33,628 nucleotides of DNA from contig JAFGIW010000201.1 in the NCBI GenBank assembly GCA_016929415.1, positions 1 to 33,628 of the forward strand, given 5' to 3'. The translations under genes were made by a program, and so were the position numbers. The DNA comes from Chitinispirillaceae bacterium. GTDB taxonomy: Bacteria > Fibrobacterota > Chitinivibrionia > Chitinivibrionales > Chitinispirillaceae. Below are positions 7,920 to 16,432 of the stretch, piece after piece; position 1 is the stretch's first letter, and each line of letters opens with the position of its first letter. The notes under the pieces are model-generated. The model saw nothing but the letters and a program-made list of their open reading frames with translations, did no database searches and was not told the DNA's origin.

Positions 7920-9119
7920 ATGCTGATTCCCTGCCGACGCACTATAATGCACTGTGCTGTTTTTTTTGTGATTATTGCTTTACTTCCTATCTCACAACCC
8001 CTTGTTTTCGCAATAAATACGCCATGGCTTCATGTTGACGGGGCATGGCTCAAAGATCCTGACGGCAACAAGGTCGTACTGCGGGGCATTGCGGTACTTC
8101 CCCCGAAAGATCAGAAAAGCGGCAAAGGTTTCGATTTTATTGCAGAGAAGGCTACCGAGCCGAATATGTATACCCGGGTCATCCGCATCCCGGTAATGCC
8201 CGAAGCCTGGAACAGCAGCTATCTCACCCAGTATCTCAAACCCTGCGTGGACGTGTATACAAAAAAAGGGGTCTATGTCATCATCGACTGGCACTACATC
8301 AAAGATTATGAAGCGCTCGACCAATCAACCCGCGATTTCTGGACTACGGTTGCGCCGGCGTTCAAAGATTACTCCAATGTGCTTTACGAAGTATTCAACG
8401 AACCGATTTATCCGGCCGGACAAAGCGCCTGGGCAACCTGGAAGTCTACGGCTCAACCATGGGTCGATCTTATCCGTACCGCCGCACCGAAGAATATCAT
8501 CATCATCGGGTCTCCGCGCTGGACCCAGGAGGCAAAATTCGCCGTTAACAGTCCGTTCAAAGGCGAAAACCTTGTTTACGCGATCCACGTTTACCCGGTC
8601 CACCAGGGATGGGACGACATGTTCGGTAAACCCTGTGAAAAAATACCGATATTCCTGTCGGAGTGGGGATACCAGAATGCCGGATCGTTTGGAAGCGAGG
8701 TGAAAGGGACGACATTGGTGTATGGCGAGTCGATGAAAGCGTACCTTGATGCGCATCCTAATGTCAACTGGACCGCCTGGATTTTCGACGCGAACTGGTA
8801 CCCCGTCATGGTCGACCAGAATTACGCTCTCCGCGGCGGGGAAGATTATCAGGGCGCATTCGTGCAGACCTTTCTGAAGGAGAAGAAGGACGATGACCTG
8901 CCGGGCGGATCGACCGGCGCGTTGCCGGAGCTGCTCCGGATTGATCGCCAGTCAATCAATCAGCCAATCAGTATTCACCATATGGTTCCTGATCTCTTCA
9001 GTAAACAGTCGTCGGCAAGCGGGCTGAGCATTCGGTGGCAGGGGAGAGGCAGCTTTGATGTAACGGGGAGACTGAAGCAGCCGGGTGTTCCGAGTGTGAA
9101 GCACAACGCCGCTCAATGA
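7920..9119 (+). CDS. GH5 glycoside hydrolase (endoglucanase/mannanase type), secreted
   Basis: The start is ATG 7920, preceded by GAAAGGA 6 bases away; the signal peptide hydrophobic core is VFFVIIALLPISQPLVFA. The mature part begins WLHVDGAWLKDPDGNKVVLRG, a classic GH5 entry strand. It continues with IRIPVMPEAW, VIIDWHY, acid/base Glu about 161 in YEVFNEP, IHVYP, nucleophile Glu about 248 in FLSEWGYQ, and TAWIFDANWYP. The FNEP/SEWG pair puts it nearer the cellulase-like GH5 groups than the first GH5 enzyme at 3.9-5.2 kb. The C-terminal 70 residues are low in recognisable structure (RWQGRGSFDVTGRLK) and may be a degenerate sorting tail. Substrate could be beta-1,4-glucan, glucomannan or mannan. 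Confidence 0.82.
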   Translation: MLIPCRRTIMHCAVFFVIIALLPISQPLVFAINTPWLHVDGAWLKDPDGNKVVLRGIAVLPPKDQKSGKGFDFIAEKATEPNMYTRVIRIPVMPEAWNSSYLTQYLKPCVDVYTKKGVYVIIDWHYIKDYEALDQSTRDFWTTVAPAFKDYSNVLYEVFNEPIYPAGQSAWATWKSTAQPWVDLIRTAAPKNIIIIGSPRWTQEAKFAVNSPFKGENLVYAIHVYPVHQGWDDMFGKPCEKIPIFLSEWGYQNAGSFGSEVKGTTLVYGESMKAYLDAHPNVNWTAWIFDANWYPVMVDQNYALRGGEDYQGAFVQTFLKEKKDDDLPGGSTGALPELLRIDRQSINQPISIHHMVPDLFSKQSSASGLSIRWQGRGSFDVTGRLKQPGVPSVKHNAAQ

Positions 9120-9194
9120 TCGTTGGAGCGACCATGTACCGAATGATTGTGAACCGGTAAATTGGAATAGTATCGAAATTAAAGGAGGTATGCT

Positions 9195-10556
9195 ATGAAT
9201 GCAGTTTATGTCGGGAATATCATCCGGAAAATACTGACCGCAGTAATTGCGGTAACGGTCATCGGTACGACCGCCGCAAACGCAATGATCCCGAACCCGC
9301 TCATTTCGCGGGGGAAGACGGTGAAGGCGTCAAACGGCAATGCGTCCCAGCTGGTTGACGGCAAATTCGGTTCCGGAGTATTCACGGTAAGCGCGAACTC
9401 CTGGTTTGCGATTGACGTCGGCATTGGGCCGAGCAGGATATTCATCACCTGGAACAATCCGGCGTACACCTGGTCGAATAAAATCGCCGATCCGAATAAA
9501 ATCGACTGCAAACAGACACTCTCATATCCGGTTAACTACACCATTCAGACATCCGCCAATTCCACTAGCGGCATTGACGGCGACTGGACTACCGCAATTA
9601 CCGTAACGGGCAATAAGGTTTCCGCACGCGGGCACAGTGTTGAATTTACGGGTATGAAATGGGTTAAGATGAACATTTCGTCGGGTGGCGGCAATATTGA
9701 TGAGGTGGAAGTATTCAACACGTCAAACGGCGCCGAAGACACCTGGTTTTTTGCGGGAACGAGCATTTCCGCAAATGCGTATAAATCGGCGAGCTCAGCA
9801 ACGACGTTTTCGATACTGGTCAACCAGGCACATAAGGATTTTAATCCGGCGATGATACGGGGAGGGATACCCTGCATCAGCAGCACGCATATGGCACGTG
9901 ATATTTCAATGTACCTCGAGGCCGCTGGAAGCTGCCATTACTGGGCCATCGAGATGGGCACCAACGATGCATGGGGAGGCACCAAAAGCAATGTCACGAG
10001 CTTTAAAACCAGCATGCAGAAAGTCATCGATTCGTGCAGGGCGCACGGCATCGAACCAATAATCGCGAATATCCTTTCGACCAACCAGTCGGCGGCCGGC
10101 TGGCAGGTGAATGCCGATTATCCCAAAGCAATAGCGGATCTGGCAAAAAGTAACGGCCTCATCGAAGGACCCGATTTTTACGCGGCGTTCCAGTCGAATA
10201 CCTCCTTTTACAACACCGACGGCGTTCACCCGAGCAACACCGGAGGAGTCGAAATGCACAAATTATGGGCGGAAAAGATGGACGCGCTGTACAAGACGGT
10301 AAAGAATGAGAAGCGGCCGGAGGGTGTTCCCGCCGATTACCCTCATTGCCCGTTTACAATGACGATCTATTCCGACCGGTGGAGTATCATCGCTACCGAA
10401 CCGGGAACAATACAAATCTTCAACCTCAAAGGATGTCTGCGCGACCAGATAATGGTTGGGGCTTCCGCGAAGGTTGATTTTTCACGCCTCAACGGCTGCG
10501 CCGTGGTTCGATTTATTTCTGCGAAAGGTATCACGACCATGCAACTGGTCAAGTAA
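9195..10556 (+). CDS. SGNH/GDSL-type esterase with discoidin-like N-terminal domain, secreted
   Basis: A strong AAAGGAGG ends 6 bases before ATG 9195, and the signal peptide ends near TTAANA. About residues 35-175 resemble an F5/8-type C (discoidin, CBM32-like) beta-sandwich: KASNGNASQLVDGKF, SWFAIDVG, VNYTIQTSANS, KWVKMNISS and IDEVEVF. The SGNH hydrolase fold starts at WFFAGTSISA. Its nucleophile is probably Ser about 190 in GTS, where most relatives have GDS. Block III/V residues are seen in EMGTNDAWGG and in TDGVHPSNTGG, with Asp about 342 and His about 345 as the catalytic pair. A T9SS-like tail follows (IQIFNLKGCLRDQIMV to the end). Likely a carbohydrate deacetylase or similar esterase; it is the last gene of the cassette. 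Confidence 0.78.
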   Translation: MNAVYVGNIIRKILTAVIAVTVIGTTAANAMIPNPLISRGKTVKASNGNASQLVDGKFGSGVFTVSANSWFAIDVGIGPSRIFITWNNPAYTWSNKIADPNKIDCKQTLSYPVNYTIQTSANSTSGIDGDWTTAITVTGNKVSARGHSVEFTGMKWVKMNISSGGGNIDEVEVFNTSNGAEDTWFFAGTSISANAYKSASSATTFSILVNQAHKDFNPAMIRGGIPCISSTHMARDISMYLEAAGSCHYWAIEMGTNDAWGGTKSNVTSFKTSMQKVIDSCRAHGIEPIIANILSTNQSAAGWQVNADYPKAIADLAKSNGLIEGPDFYAAFQSNTSFYNTDGVHPSNTGGVEMHKLWAEKMDALYKTVKNEKRPEGVPADYPHCPFTMTIYSDRWSIIATEPGTIQIFNLKGCLRDQIMVGASAKVDFSRLNGCAVVRFISAKGITTMQLVK

Positions 10557-10671
10557 AAGGCAATATAACGTGAACAGCATCCCGCTTCATCAACACCGCT
10601 CATACGAGGGCGTCTTATTAAGTGTAACGTTTTCAGATCGATATTATTCATTCGGTCTGATCCTGTCTAAT

Positions 10672-10742
10672 CCTTGTCCCGCGAGGGCCCGAACGGGAAA
10701 GCACCGCAGACACGGCTCGTGTTCCAACACTGGCGGTTAGTA
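10672..10742 (+). repeat. copy 2 of the dispersed repeat (intergenic)
   Basis: The segment starting CCTTGTCCCGCGAGGGCC and continuing through ACACGGCTCGTGTTCC to GGCGGTTA matches 6083-6170 inside the CE1 gene with about one mismatch in six, minus the 18-base duplication. Read on the plus strand it stays open as LSREGPNGKAPQTRLVFQ... to a TAA. It lies in the gap 10557-10799, which otherwise shows nothing recognisable, so it is a relic of a lost gene end or a small mobile repeat. Confidence 0.6.
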
Positions 10743-10799
10743 TAAACTTTGCACACAAGGCACAATGGTAAATAATTGAAATTATTCTTGGCAAATTTA

Positions 10800-11967
10800 T
10801 TAAAAAGATGTATTAGGCAAGCCTTTTATTAGAATGTTTCTTTGGGTTTGGCCGCCGCATTTTTTTGTTCTATGCCATTTTATTGCAGCCAACGGGTAAA
10901 AATGAAACACCAGGATCGCCAGTGTCATGAACAGCAGTACGCGGATCGTCTCCGTGATGCGATAGATGGCGTAGCTGTTCATCCGCTGAAAAATTTTTCG
11001 ACTCTCCTTGATCGCGTCGATAATAACCGATAAACCGGGCGTCATCAGCACAATTGACGCTGCCGCGCGCGCCGACCGCCATGGTCACCGACAGCACCGT
11101 GGGCATGGCCACCGGAATCGCAGCCACGGTGAGCACCAGAGCGAATTGCATGGTAGTAAGAAACGGGTCGCCGCGGACAACTGCAACGACGATGATCATC
11201 GCCACCAGCGCTACCGCGAGGATGATAAGGTAGTTGCCGATCTTCAGCACCGCGCGTTGAAAGTGGCTGACGGTGTGCGCCTCCTGCACCAGTTGCGCCG
11301 TCTTGCCGAAGTAGGTCTTTGCACCCGTTGCATAAACGAATGCGCCGATTTCTCCCTGGCGAATGATCGACCCGGAAAACACCGCCTCGCCGGATTTGCG
11401 TGTGGCGGGCAATGACTCTCCCGTCAAGGCGGACTGGTCCACCTCCACCGGGTCGCCGTCAAGCAAACGCGCATCCGCCGGCACAATGTCCCCCAGGCGC
11501 AGGCGTATGACGTCGCCCGGTACCAGCTCACGCGCCGCCGGAGTGACCCACTTTCCATCGCGTTTCACCCGGGCCCTGACCGCCAGCTTGGACTTTAACG
11601 CGGCAATGGCGTTGCCTGCCTCGCGTTCTTCCCAGAACCCCACAACGGCGTTCGCAACGAGCAAAAGAAGGATGATGAAAAAATCCGGCCAGTGTCCGAC
11701 TACGCCCGACAGAATCACCGCAACCTCGATCATCCAGGGGATCGGGCCCCAGAAATAGGAGAGGAATTTCAGTAAGGTGTTGGTTTTCTTTTCTTCAATC
11801 TCGTTAGGCCCATAGCGGGTCAGCCGTTCCTGCGCCTCGGCTTGGGTGAGGCCGTCAGACGACGATCCCAGTTTTTTCTTCAGTTCTTCCAGGGGTATGG
11901 TTTGAAAATCTGCCTTGGCACCGGGCTTTGCTTTGGGAGCCTTGGGCTTATCGGAATTGGGATTCAT
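10800..11967 (-). pseudogene. P-type (H+-type, plant/fungal IIIA-like) ATPase, internally deleted and frameshifted
   Basis: The N-terminal about 310 residues are an ordinary proton-pumping P-type ATPase: LTQAEAQERLTRYGPNEI, two membrane spans, the actuator-domain TGES motif in DQSALTGESLP, and membrane spans 3-4 with TVAAIPVAMPTVL. The sequence then jumps at about 11060 from TMAVGA straight to ARAAASIVLMTPGLSVIID, IFQRMNSYAIYRITETIR and FHFYPL, which belong near the C-terminal end of the family and are in another frame. The DKTGT phosphorylation site and the whole nucleotide-binding domain, roughly 300 residues, are missing. The far C-terminus is also cut, after FYPLAA. The junction falls in a GGCGCGCGCGGC run. 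An AAAGGA site and ATG 11967 remain, 44 bases after GH130, so it was the last gene of that operon. It cannot pump ions in this form. Confidence 0.88.
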
Positions 11968-12011
11968 AAGGGGTATCCTTTCAGATTTTTAAATTCAAGG
12001 AATCGGGCATG

Positions 12012-13121
12012 TCACGCCTTTGGTTCCAGCGGATCGGCGACTCCTCCAGGGGGTAAAAAATCCGGCAAATCAAGACGTGCCGCGCCAATCCGGTTGTCGG
12101 CCATCCCGTAATAAACGTCCAAACGGTTCGGTGAACCAATATCGTCGCGTCGGTCGATTCCGGTAGGGAACACGACATTGGCGATAGTCCCGTGGCGTTC
12201 TTGCGGCAGCTCCGGCATCAATACCGGCTTTACAGAACGATAGTGGATCGTTTGAGGATGTTTCTTGGAGAGCACCATCACCCCGGCCGAGTAGCATAAT
12301 TGATGTTCATCTTTGTTCGGCACCTCCATTTCGCTTACACCATGGTAAACGATCAGCCAGCCATGTTTAGTTATGATGGGCGGAGTGCCGCCGCCGATCT
12401 TGAGCCGCTCCCAGGGCGACACGGGTGTCACCAGCCGGTGATGCGAATTAAACAGTCCGGGGTGCTGCGGTTCGGGGTCATCCAAAGGCATTGGGCAGTA
12501 AGAAATCCAGATGCTCTCATGATCGAGGTCTACTTCACGCGATGCGGACTGGTTGATGGTTTCTTCGGGACGAGTGCCGGGGAAAAGGGGGCGGTGGAGG
12601 ATGGCCATCTGCAATTTCCCGGCATGATTGGGAATGGCGATGGGGAAAAGACTGGCGTCTTTGTTGTCAACGTGGCCGAAATCGATGCCCTGAAAAGCAT
12701 CAAAGGTCGCAAGCCCCAGTCTCTTCCAATGAAACAGGTCCTCCGAAACGGCCAGGGCAATCCGGGGGCCGATAGGTGAAAGCGCCGTGTAGGTCATCAT
12801 GTAGCGCTTGATCGACTCTACGAATGTGATACGGGGATCCTCGCAGCCTCCGCTACCGTCGGGCCGCAGTTCGTAATCGGCTTCCGGCTCAAGCGCAATG
12901 CCGAGCCGTTCGACTCCGGACGGGTCGCCCGCCTCATTAAACCGTACCCGGGCAATGCCGATGCGCGAATAATTACCCTTCGCGGCGAGTCGTGGAAACA
13001 GGTAAAGCTTGCCATCGGGGCCACGTGCGGCAGCAGGATTCAGGACGCCTTCGGCTTCCATGGGATTGCCTAACTCCGGCTCCATCATCTGCCCAAGGCG
13101 CTTCAACTTAAATCCACTCAT
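12012..13121 (-). CDS. GH130 family protein (beta-mannoside phosphorylase type)
   Basis: This 369-residue five-bladed beta-propeller enzyme of the GH130 type has no signal peptide and is therefore cytoplasmic. Recognisable elements are NPAAARGPDGKLYLFPR, SRIGIARVRF, GGCEDPRIT, FGHVDNKDASLFP, LKIGGGTPPI, VYHGV and VYYGMADNRIGAARLDL at the end. Characterised relatives phosphorolyse beta-mannosides (beta-1,4- or beta-1,2-linked) to alpha-mannose-1-phosphate, though some hydrolyse. AAGGAG is placed just before ATG 13121. It lies between a HAD gene and the broken ATPase in a five-gene operon with mannose-6-phosphate isomerase, which supports mannose-phosphate metabolism. Which linkage it acts on cannot be decided from sequence alone. 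Confidence 0.82.
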   Translation of the reverse strand: MSGFKLKRLGQMMEPELGNPMEAEGVLNPAAARGPDGKLYLFPRLAAKGNYSRIGIARVRFNEAGDPSGVERLGIALEPEADYELRPDGSGGCEDPRITFVESIKRYMMTYTALSPIGPRIALAVSEDLFHWKRLGLATFDAFQGIDFGHVDNKDASLFPIAIPNHAGKLQMAILHRPLFPGTRPEETINQSASREVDLDHESIWISYCPMPLDDPEPQHPGLFNSHHRLVTPVSPWERLKIGGGTPPIITKHGWLIVYHGVSEMEVPNKDEHQLCYSAGVMVLSKKHPQTIHYRSVKPVLMPELPQERHGTIANVVFPTGIDRRDDIGSPNRLDVYYGMADNRIGAARLDLPDFLPPGGVADPLEPKA

Positions 13122-13156
13122 CGGTTCTCCTTCTTAGAAAGTTTTGTGTGTTGAAC

Positions 13157-13900
13157 TCAACTTAAACAAGCGACGATTGCTTCAATCACGCGTTTCGATT
13201 CTTGAGGATCTCTTACTTGGATGGAAACAACACCCGCTTCTTTGGCCGGATAGTCATTCCCACCTGGGAACAAAGCATCCCCGATAAAAATCATTTCCTC
13301 AATGCTGATGCCAAGGATGTCGCGCAGTTTTCTAATACCGTAAGCCTTATCGATTCCGGGCTTGGTGATGTCGACGGATGTTGTGCCGCCCAGGCGGACG
13401 GAAAACTCGGGAATAAGCTTATCAAGGAGCCCTTTTATCTTTTTCCGCTTGGTAAAATCAGGGTCCCATTTTTTCTTTTCTTCGATGGGTGCTTGCTGCC
13501 CCAATGCGGAGAACGTAATCTGGCTTCCCCGGTCTTCAATTGCCTCTCCCCAGACTTTTTCGACCTTGAAGCCCGATGACCCAATCGCCTGTTTCAATGA
13601 ACTGAAAATCTTTTCTCTCTCTTCAGCGGTGAAATCTTCGGAATAGATTTTTTTCCAATCAACGGTGTACTGGTAAAACTTTGTTCCACAGGTAGGAAGG
13701 AGAGACAGATTCTTCAGGTGTTCATCATGCGGAAGATTGGAGAGCACTTGTTTCTCAAACTGCGGCCAATCGCCTCCGGAAATCACCGCCACCTTTACAA
13801 TACTTAAAAGAGCGCTAAACAATGCGGCCATCTCGGTATCGAAAGCTGATTTACTTTCAGCAAGCGTACCGTCCAGGTCGAAGACAATGAGTTTTTTCAC
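13157..13900 (-). CDS. HAD-IIB family protein, phosphomannomutase/sugar-phosphatase-like
   Basis: The start is GTG 13900, because its GTGA overlaps the stop of manA by 4 bases and the HAD motif I follows immediately (KKLIVFDLDGTLAESK). The frame continues upstream, but only inside manA. HAD motifs: nucleophile and acid Asp in DLDGT, motif II in VAVISGGDW, a type IIB cap, DITKPGIDKAYGI before the motif III/IV region, and GDALFPGGNDYP. The GGTTSVDITKPGIDK...GD..FPGGND pattern is reminiscent of eukaryotic-type phosphomannomutases, but it also fits sugar-phosphate phosphatases. Between GH130 and ManA, conversion of mannose-1-phosphate to mannose-6-phosphate is the attractive role; this is an inference from context. 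Product about 247 residues. Confidence 0.78.
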   Translation of the reverse strand: MKKLIVFDLDGTLAESKSAFDTEMAALFSALLSIVKVAVISGGDWPQFEKQVLSNLPHDEHLKNLSLLPTCGTKFYQYTVDWKKIYSEDFTAEEREKIFSSLKQAIGSSGFKVEKVWGEAIEDRGSQITFSALGQQAPIEEKKKWDPDFTKRKKIKGLLDKLIPEFSVRLGGTTSVDITKPGIDKAYGIRKLRDILGISIEEMIFIGDALFPGGNDYPAKEAGVVSIQVRDPQESKRVIEAIVACLS

Positions 13901-14898
13901 GGTTTCATCCCTTCCGGCAGTGAAATTTCCAACATGGTAATAGGCGTGCGCGTTCGGCAGAGACACGCTCCGACCATGGCCGGCAAAAGCATCACGTCAC
14001 CTTTACCAATGTGGTAATCGGCGCCATTGTACTCCAACCGGCCGTTACCGGCGATACAGACCAGAACATGCGGCATTCCCTCTGCCCCGACAGTAAACGG
14101 AGAATCTCCTCGGTGTCGCCACAGCCCGAAATGTTCACAAAGAAAAAGCCGCTCCCGCAGCACCGGCTTCACCTCTTCCACCACAGGCACGACCGGCCCA
14201 ACAACACCTTGCGCAAAATCAAGGCAGGCCATGGCTTGCTCCACTTGCAAAGGCCGGGGCCGGCCGGTCTTGCCATCAACGTGGTCCCAGTCATAAAGCC
14301 GAAATGTCACATCGCTGTTTTCCTGCACTTCGAAAACCACCACGTCGCCCAGCGAGTGGACCGTCCCGGCTTGGATGAGGACGCCGTCACCGGGCTTTGG
14401 GTGAAAACTGGCCAGGTGATCCGCCACCGTTCCTTCCGAAACCGCCTTCCGCAAACCTTCTGCCGTGGCGCCGGGTTTCAAGCCTGCGTAGATACGGCTT
14501 TCAGGCTCGGCCTTCAGAACGACCCAGGCTTCGGTCTTGCCGCTCTCACCCGCGGGTAGATACTTCGTTTGCCGATCCGATGGATGCACCTGGACCGAGA
14601 GCACATCGCGGGCATCGAGGAACTTCAGCAGCAGCGGGAACCGGCTGAAGCGCCCGGCGAGTTTTCCCAACAACTGCTCCGGCCACTGGTTGAGCAGTTG
14701 ATTGAGGATCAACCCCTTGAGCGGTCCATTGGCGACGAGGCTTGGATGGTCGTCGCGGTCGCTTAGGAGCCAGGCTTCGCCGATAGGGTCATTGCCGGGC
14801 AGCGGAGCAGATAGCAGGTCGGACAAGCGCCTGCCGCCCCAGAGTCGGTACTGATAGATCGGTCTGAATCGCAGAGGATATAAGGGCGTTTGATTCAT
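13897..14898 (-). CDS. manA: mannose-6-phosphate isomerase, class I
   Basis: The product (333 residues) interconverts mannose-6-phosphate and fructose-6-phosphate in the cytoplasm. It is a short, Bacillus-like class I enzyme of the cupin fold. Metal-site motifs are present: LSVQVHPSD, KTEAWVVL and AGTVHSLG, followed by EVQENSDVTFRLYDWDHVD; a C-terminal cupin-like part ends EISLPEGMKP. Its ATG overlaps the stop of the PRC-barrel gene by 4 bases, and its own stop overlaps the HAD gene start by 4 bases. The three are therefore translationally coupled. Base composition is visibly richer in G+C than in the plus-strand cassette. Confidence 0.9.
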   Translation of the reverse strand: MNQTPLYPLRFRPIYQYRLWGGRRLSDLLSAPLPGNDPIGEAWLLSDRDDHPSLVANGPLKGLILNQLLNQWPEQLLGKLAGRFSRFPLLLKFLDARDVLSVQVHPSDRQTKYLPAGESGKTEAWVVLKAEPESRIYAGLKPGATAEGLRKAVSEGTVADHLASFHPKPGDGVLIQAGTVHSLGDVVVFEVQENSDVTFRLYDWDHVDGKTGRPRPLQVEQAMACLDFAQGVVGPVVPVVEEVKPVLRERLFLCEHFGLWRHRGDSPFTVGAEGMPHVLVCIAGNGRLEYNGADYHIGKGDVMLLPAMVGACLCRTRTPITMLEISLPEGMKP

Positions 14899-15641
14899 TC
14901 TTCAGTCCAGTATCCCTGGCAATTATAATGGTGGTGCAGTTCCGTCTCAAAATTACGGGACAGCAAGGATCCATCTGTGTATTCCGGCGACTGTTTGATG
15001 GTCTCACGTGGAAGATCGATAAAGGCTTTTGACTCATCCCAACTGACCCGATGGATCCATTTCGGGGAAAGCAGGACCTTTTTCCCCGGCCACCAGTTTT
15101 GAGTATCGATGATGAGATAACGAATTGCCCACTTCTCCTCATCAATAATAAAATCCTCGATGTGGCCGATCTCGCCGTCTTTGGCCTGGAGGTGATAACC
15201 AGTCACTTCGTGAGTGCTGCGCAGATTAAGGTCCCATGTTTTCTTTTCCCGGTCAGCTATTTTCCATTGTTTGGGATCACGCACGATTGAGGGATAATTT
15301 CCCCACATGTATGAGCCGCCCCAATATATAGGCCATCCATAATATCCATAATAGTTCACCTCAAATTGTCGTGAGACGGGTTTGTCGGTATCCAGGGAAG
15401 GACTTTCCTCAATCTGCTTTTTAGTCAAATTAACGGAGATGTGCTGTTCCTCTTTGTTCACGACCTTCAGCGCATAGGGGGAAATCAATACCTGCCTGCC
15501 CGTCAGCCAGTTTCCCGTATTGGCAACCAGATAACGAATGGTCCAGTGTTTGTCATCGAAGAAGAATTCCTCGACTTTTCCAATTTCTCCGTCGAGACTG
15601 TGCAAGGTGCATCCTGCGAGTGTTTTTGTTTTGATCAACAT
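14895..15641 (-). CDS. PRC-barrel protein with two PRC domains (paralogue 1)
   Basis: This 248-residue protein has two PRC-barrel-like repeats, about residues 1-75 (DGEIGKVEEFFFDDKHWTIR) and 145-230 (DGEIGHIEDFIIDEEKWAIR), joined by a Tyr/Trp-rich linker (YYGYYGWPIYW). No catalytic residues are expected; PRC barrels are small beta-barrels that bind partners or RNA. The start is ATG 15641, with AGAGG about 8 bases upstream and matching the aligned start of the paralogue at 20420. It shares about 80% identity with that protein's first 248 residues. It is the first gene of the manA-HAD-GH130 operon and overlaps manA by 4 bases. Its exact role in a sugar-phosphate operon is unknown. Confidence 0.8.
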   Translation of the reverse strand: MLIKTKTLAGCTLHSLDGEIGKVEEFFFDDKHWTIRYLVANTGNWLTGRQVLISPYALKVVNKEEQHISVNLTKKQIEESPSLDTDKPVSRQFEVNYYGYYGWPIYWGGSYMWGNYPSIVRDPKQWKIADREKKTWDLNLRSTHEVTGYHLQAKDGEIGHIEDFIIDEEKWAIRYLIIDTQNWWPGKKVLLSPKWIHRVSWDESKAFIDLPRETIKQSPEYTDGSLLSRNFETELHHHYNCQGYWTEE

Positions 15642-16306
15642 GGTAGTACCTCTTTCATTTTTGAAAATGTGCGTCATAGTGAGAAATGATTGTTATCGCT
15701 ACTGTTACTTTTTGAAAATGTTCGAGATACAGCCCCGGTATAGAGGCCCATGCTGATGATTGCGCGTGCAAAATTTTATTCGGGTCTCATACCAGTCCTT
15801 TTTATCTTCCGGGTTTAGATTCTCCGGTACCTTTGAATAGTGATACCACCTGCCTCCACCGTTGTCGGCGTTCTCGCAGGGTACGTTTCTTGTTTCTGCG
15901 AAGCATATTCTTAAAAACCGGAAAACCTCCCCCCTTAAGCGAGCAAATGATACCAGAGCCAATCCTTCTTCTGGTTTTCTCCCTCGGTTTTTCCATTGAA
16001 CATTCTTTTTAACTCTATCCTCACGCAAACGGGAGTCTCAGCTTATACTTCGCAAATCTCGCGCCATCGCTGACAGAATTCGATAAGTGAGAAGGTTGCC
16101 AAGGCATGGATTTTACAACTTAAAGTCTAGAATTGGCTTGCGAATGCATTTTTACGCTGCTACCATAGCGTATTTCTTTTTTGCGCCGTTCTTGATTTTA
16201 TTGCTTTTTGGCACGCGGGCTTCTCGCGTATTTATACGCGAATTGTTTTAGGACTACGAAAAATCATCACGGTGGGCAACGTCGCCTGCAAAGACTGGTT
16301 CGGCGA
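15642..16306 (-). other. region upstream of the PRC/manA operon, no confident gene
   Basis: Overlapping minus-strand open frames exist (15705-16028 and the highly basic 15802-15996), but neither has a ribosome-binding site or a recognisable fold. One may be the remnant of a small gene. The operon promoter should lie here; a convincing one could not be pinned down. A palindrome at 16224-16241 is listed separately. Confidence 0.35.
16224..16241. promoter_or_regulatory. 8-bp palindrome TCGCGTAT/ATACGCGA
   Basis: TCGCGTAT and ATACGCGA are perfect reverse complements around two bases. The site is about 65 bases past the end of the small Gly/Lys-rich gene on the minus strand. It may be an operator or a stem in RNA. 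No T-run follows on the minus strand, so a terminator is less likely. Confidence 0.3.
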
Positions 16307-16432
16307 TTAGCATCCGCCCTTTTTCCCGCCCTTTTTCGAACCAGCGGGTTTACTTTTTCCTATCCCTTTTCCTCCGCCGTGCCCATCTTTTGGTCCTTGG
16401 CCCTTTGGGCCTTTCCCATCGTTATTTGGCAT
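16307..16432 (-). CDS. 41-residue Gly/Lys-rich small protein (DUF5320-like start)
   Basis: The product is 41 residues, with composition dominated by Gly, Lys and Pro. It starts MPNNDGKGPKGQGPKDG and ends KKGGKKGGC with a terminal cysteine. The start resembles the MPxxDGxGPxGxGP pattern of small DUF5320-type proteins, whose function is unknown. The Shine-Dalgarno AGGAGGTGA (16438-16446) is complementary to the 16S tail over nine bases and stands 5 bases before the ATG, about as strong as such sites get. This argues that the gene is real and highly translated. No membrane segment or signal peptide is seen. A nucleic-acid- or metal-binding role is possible from the charge and the cysteine, but unproven. 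Confidence 0.65.
   Translation of the reverse strand: MPNNDGKGPKGQGPKDGHGGGKGIGKSKPAGSKKGGKKGGC

Noticed and set aside
15705..16028. Minus-strand frames, including a very basic 64-residue one
   Set aside because: No ribosome-binding site, no recognisable family, and two competing frames.
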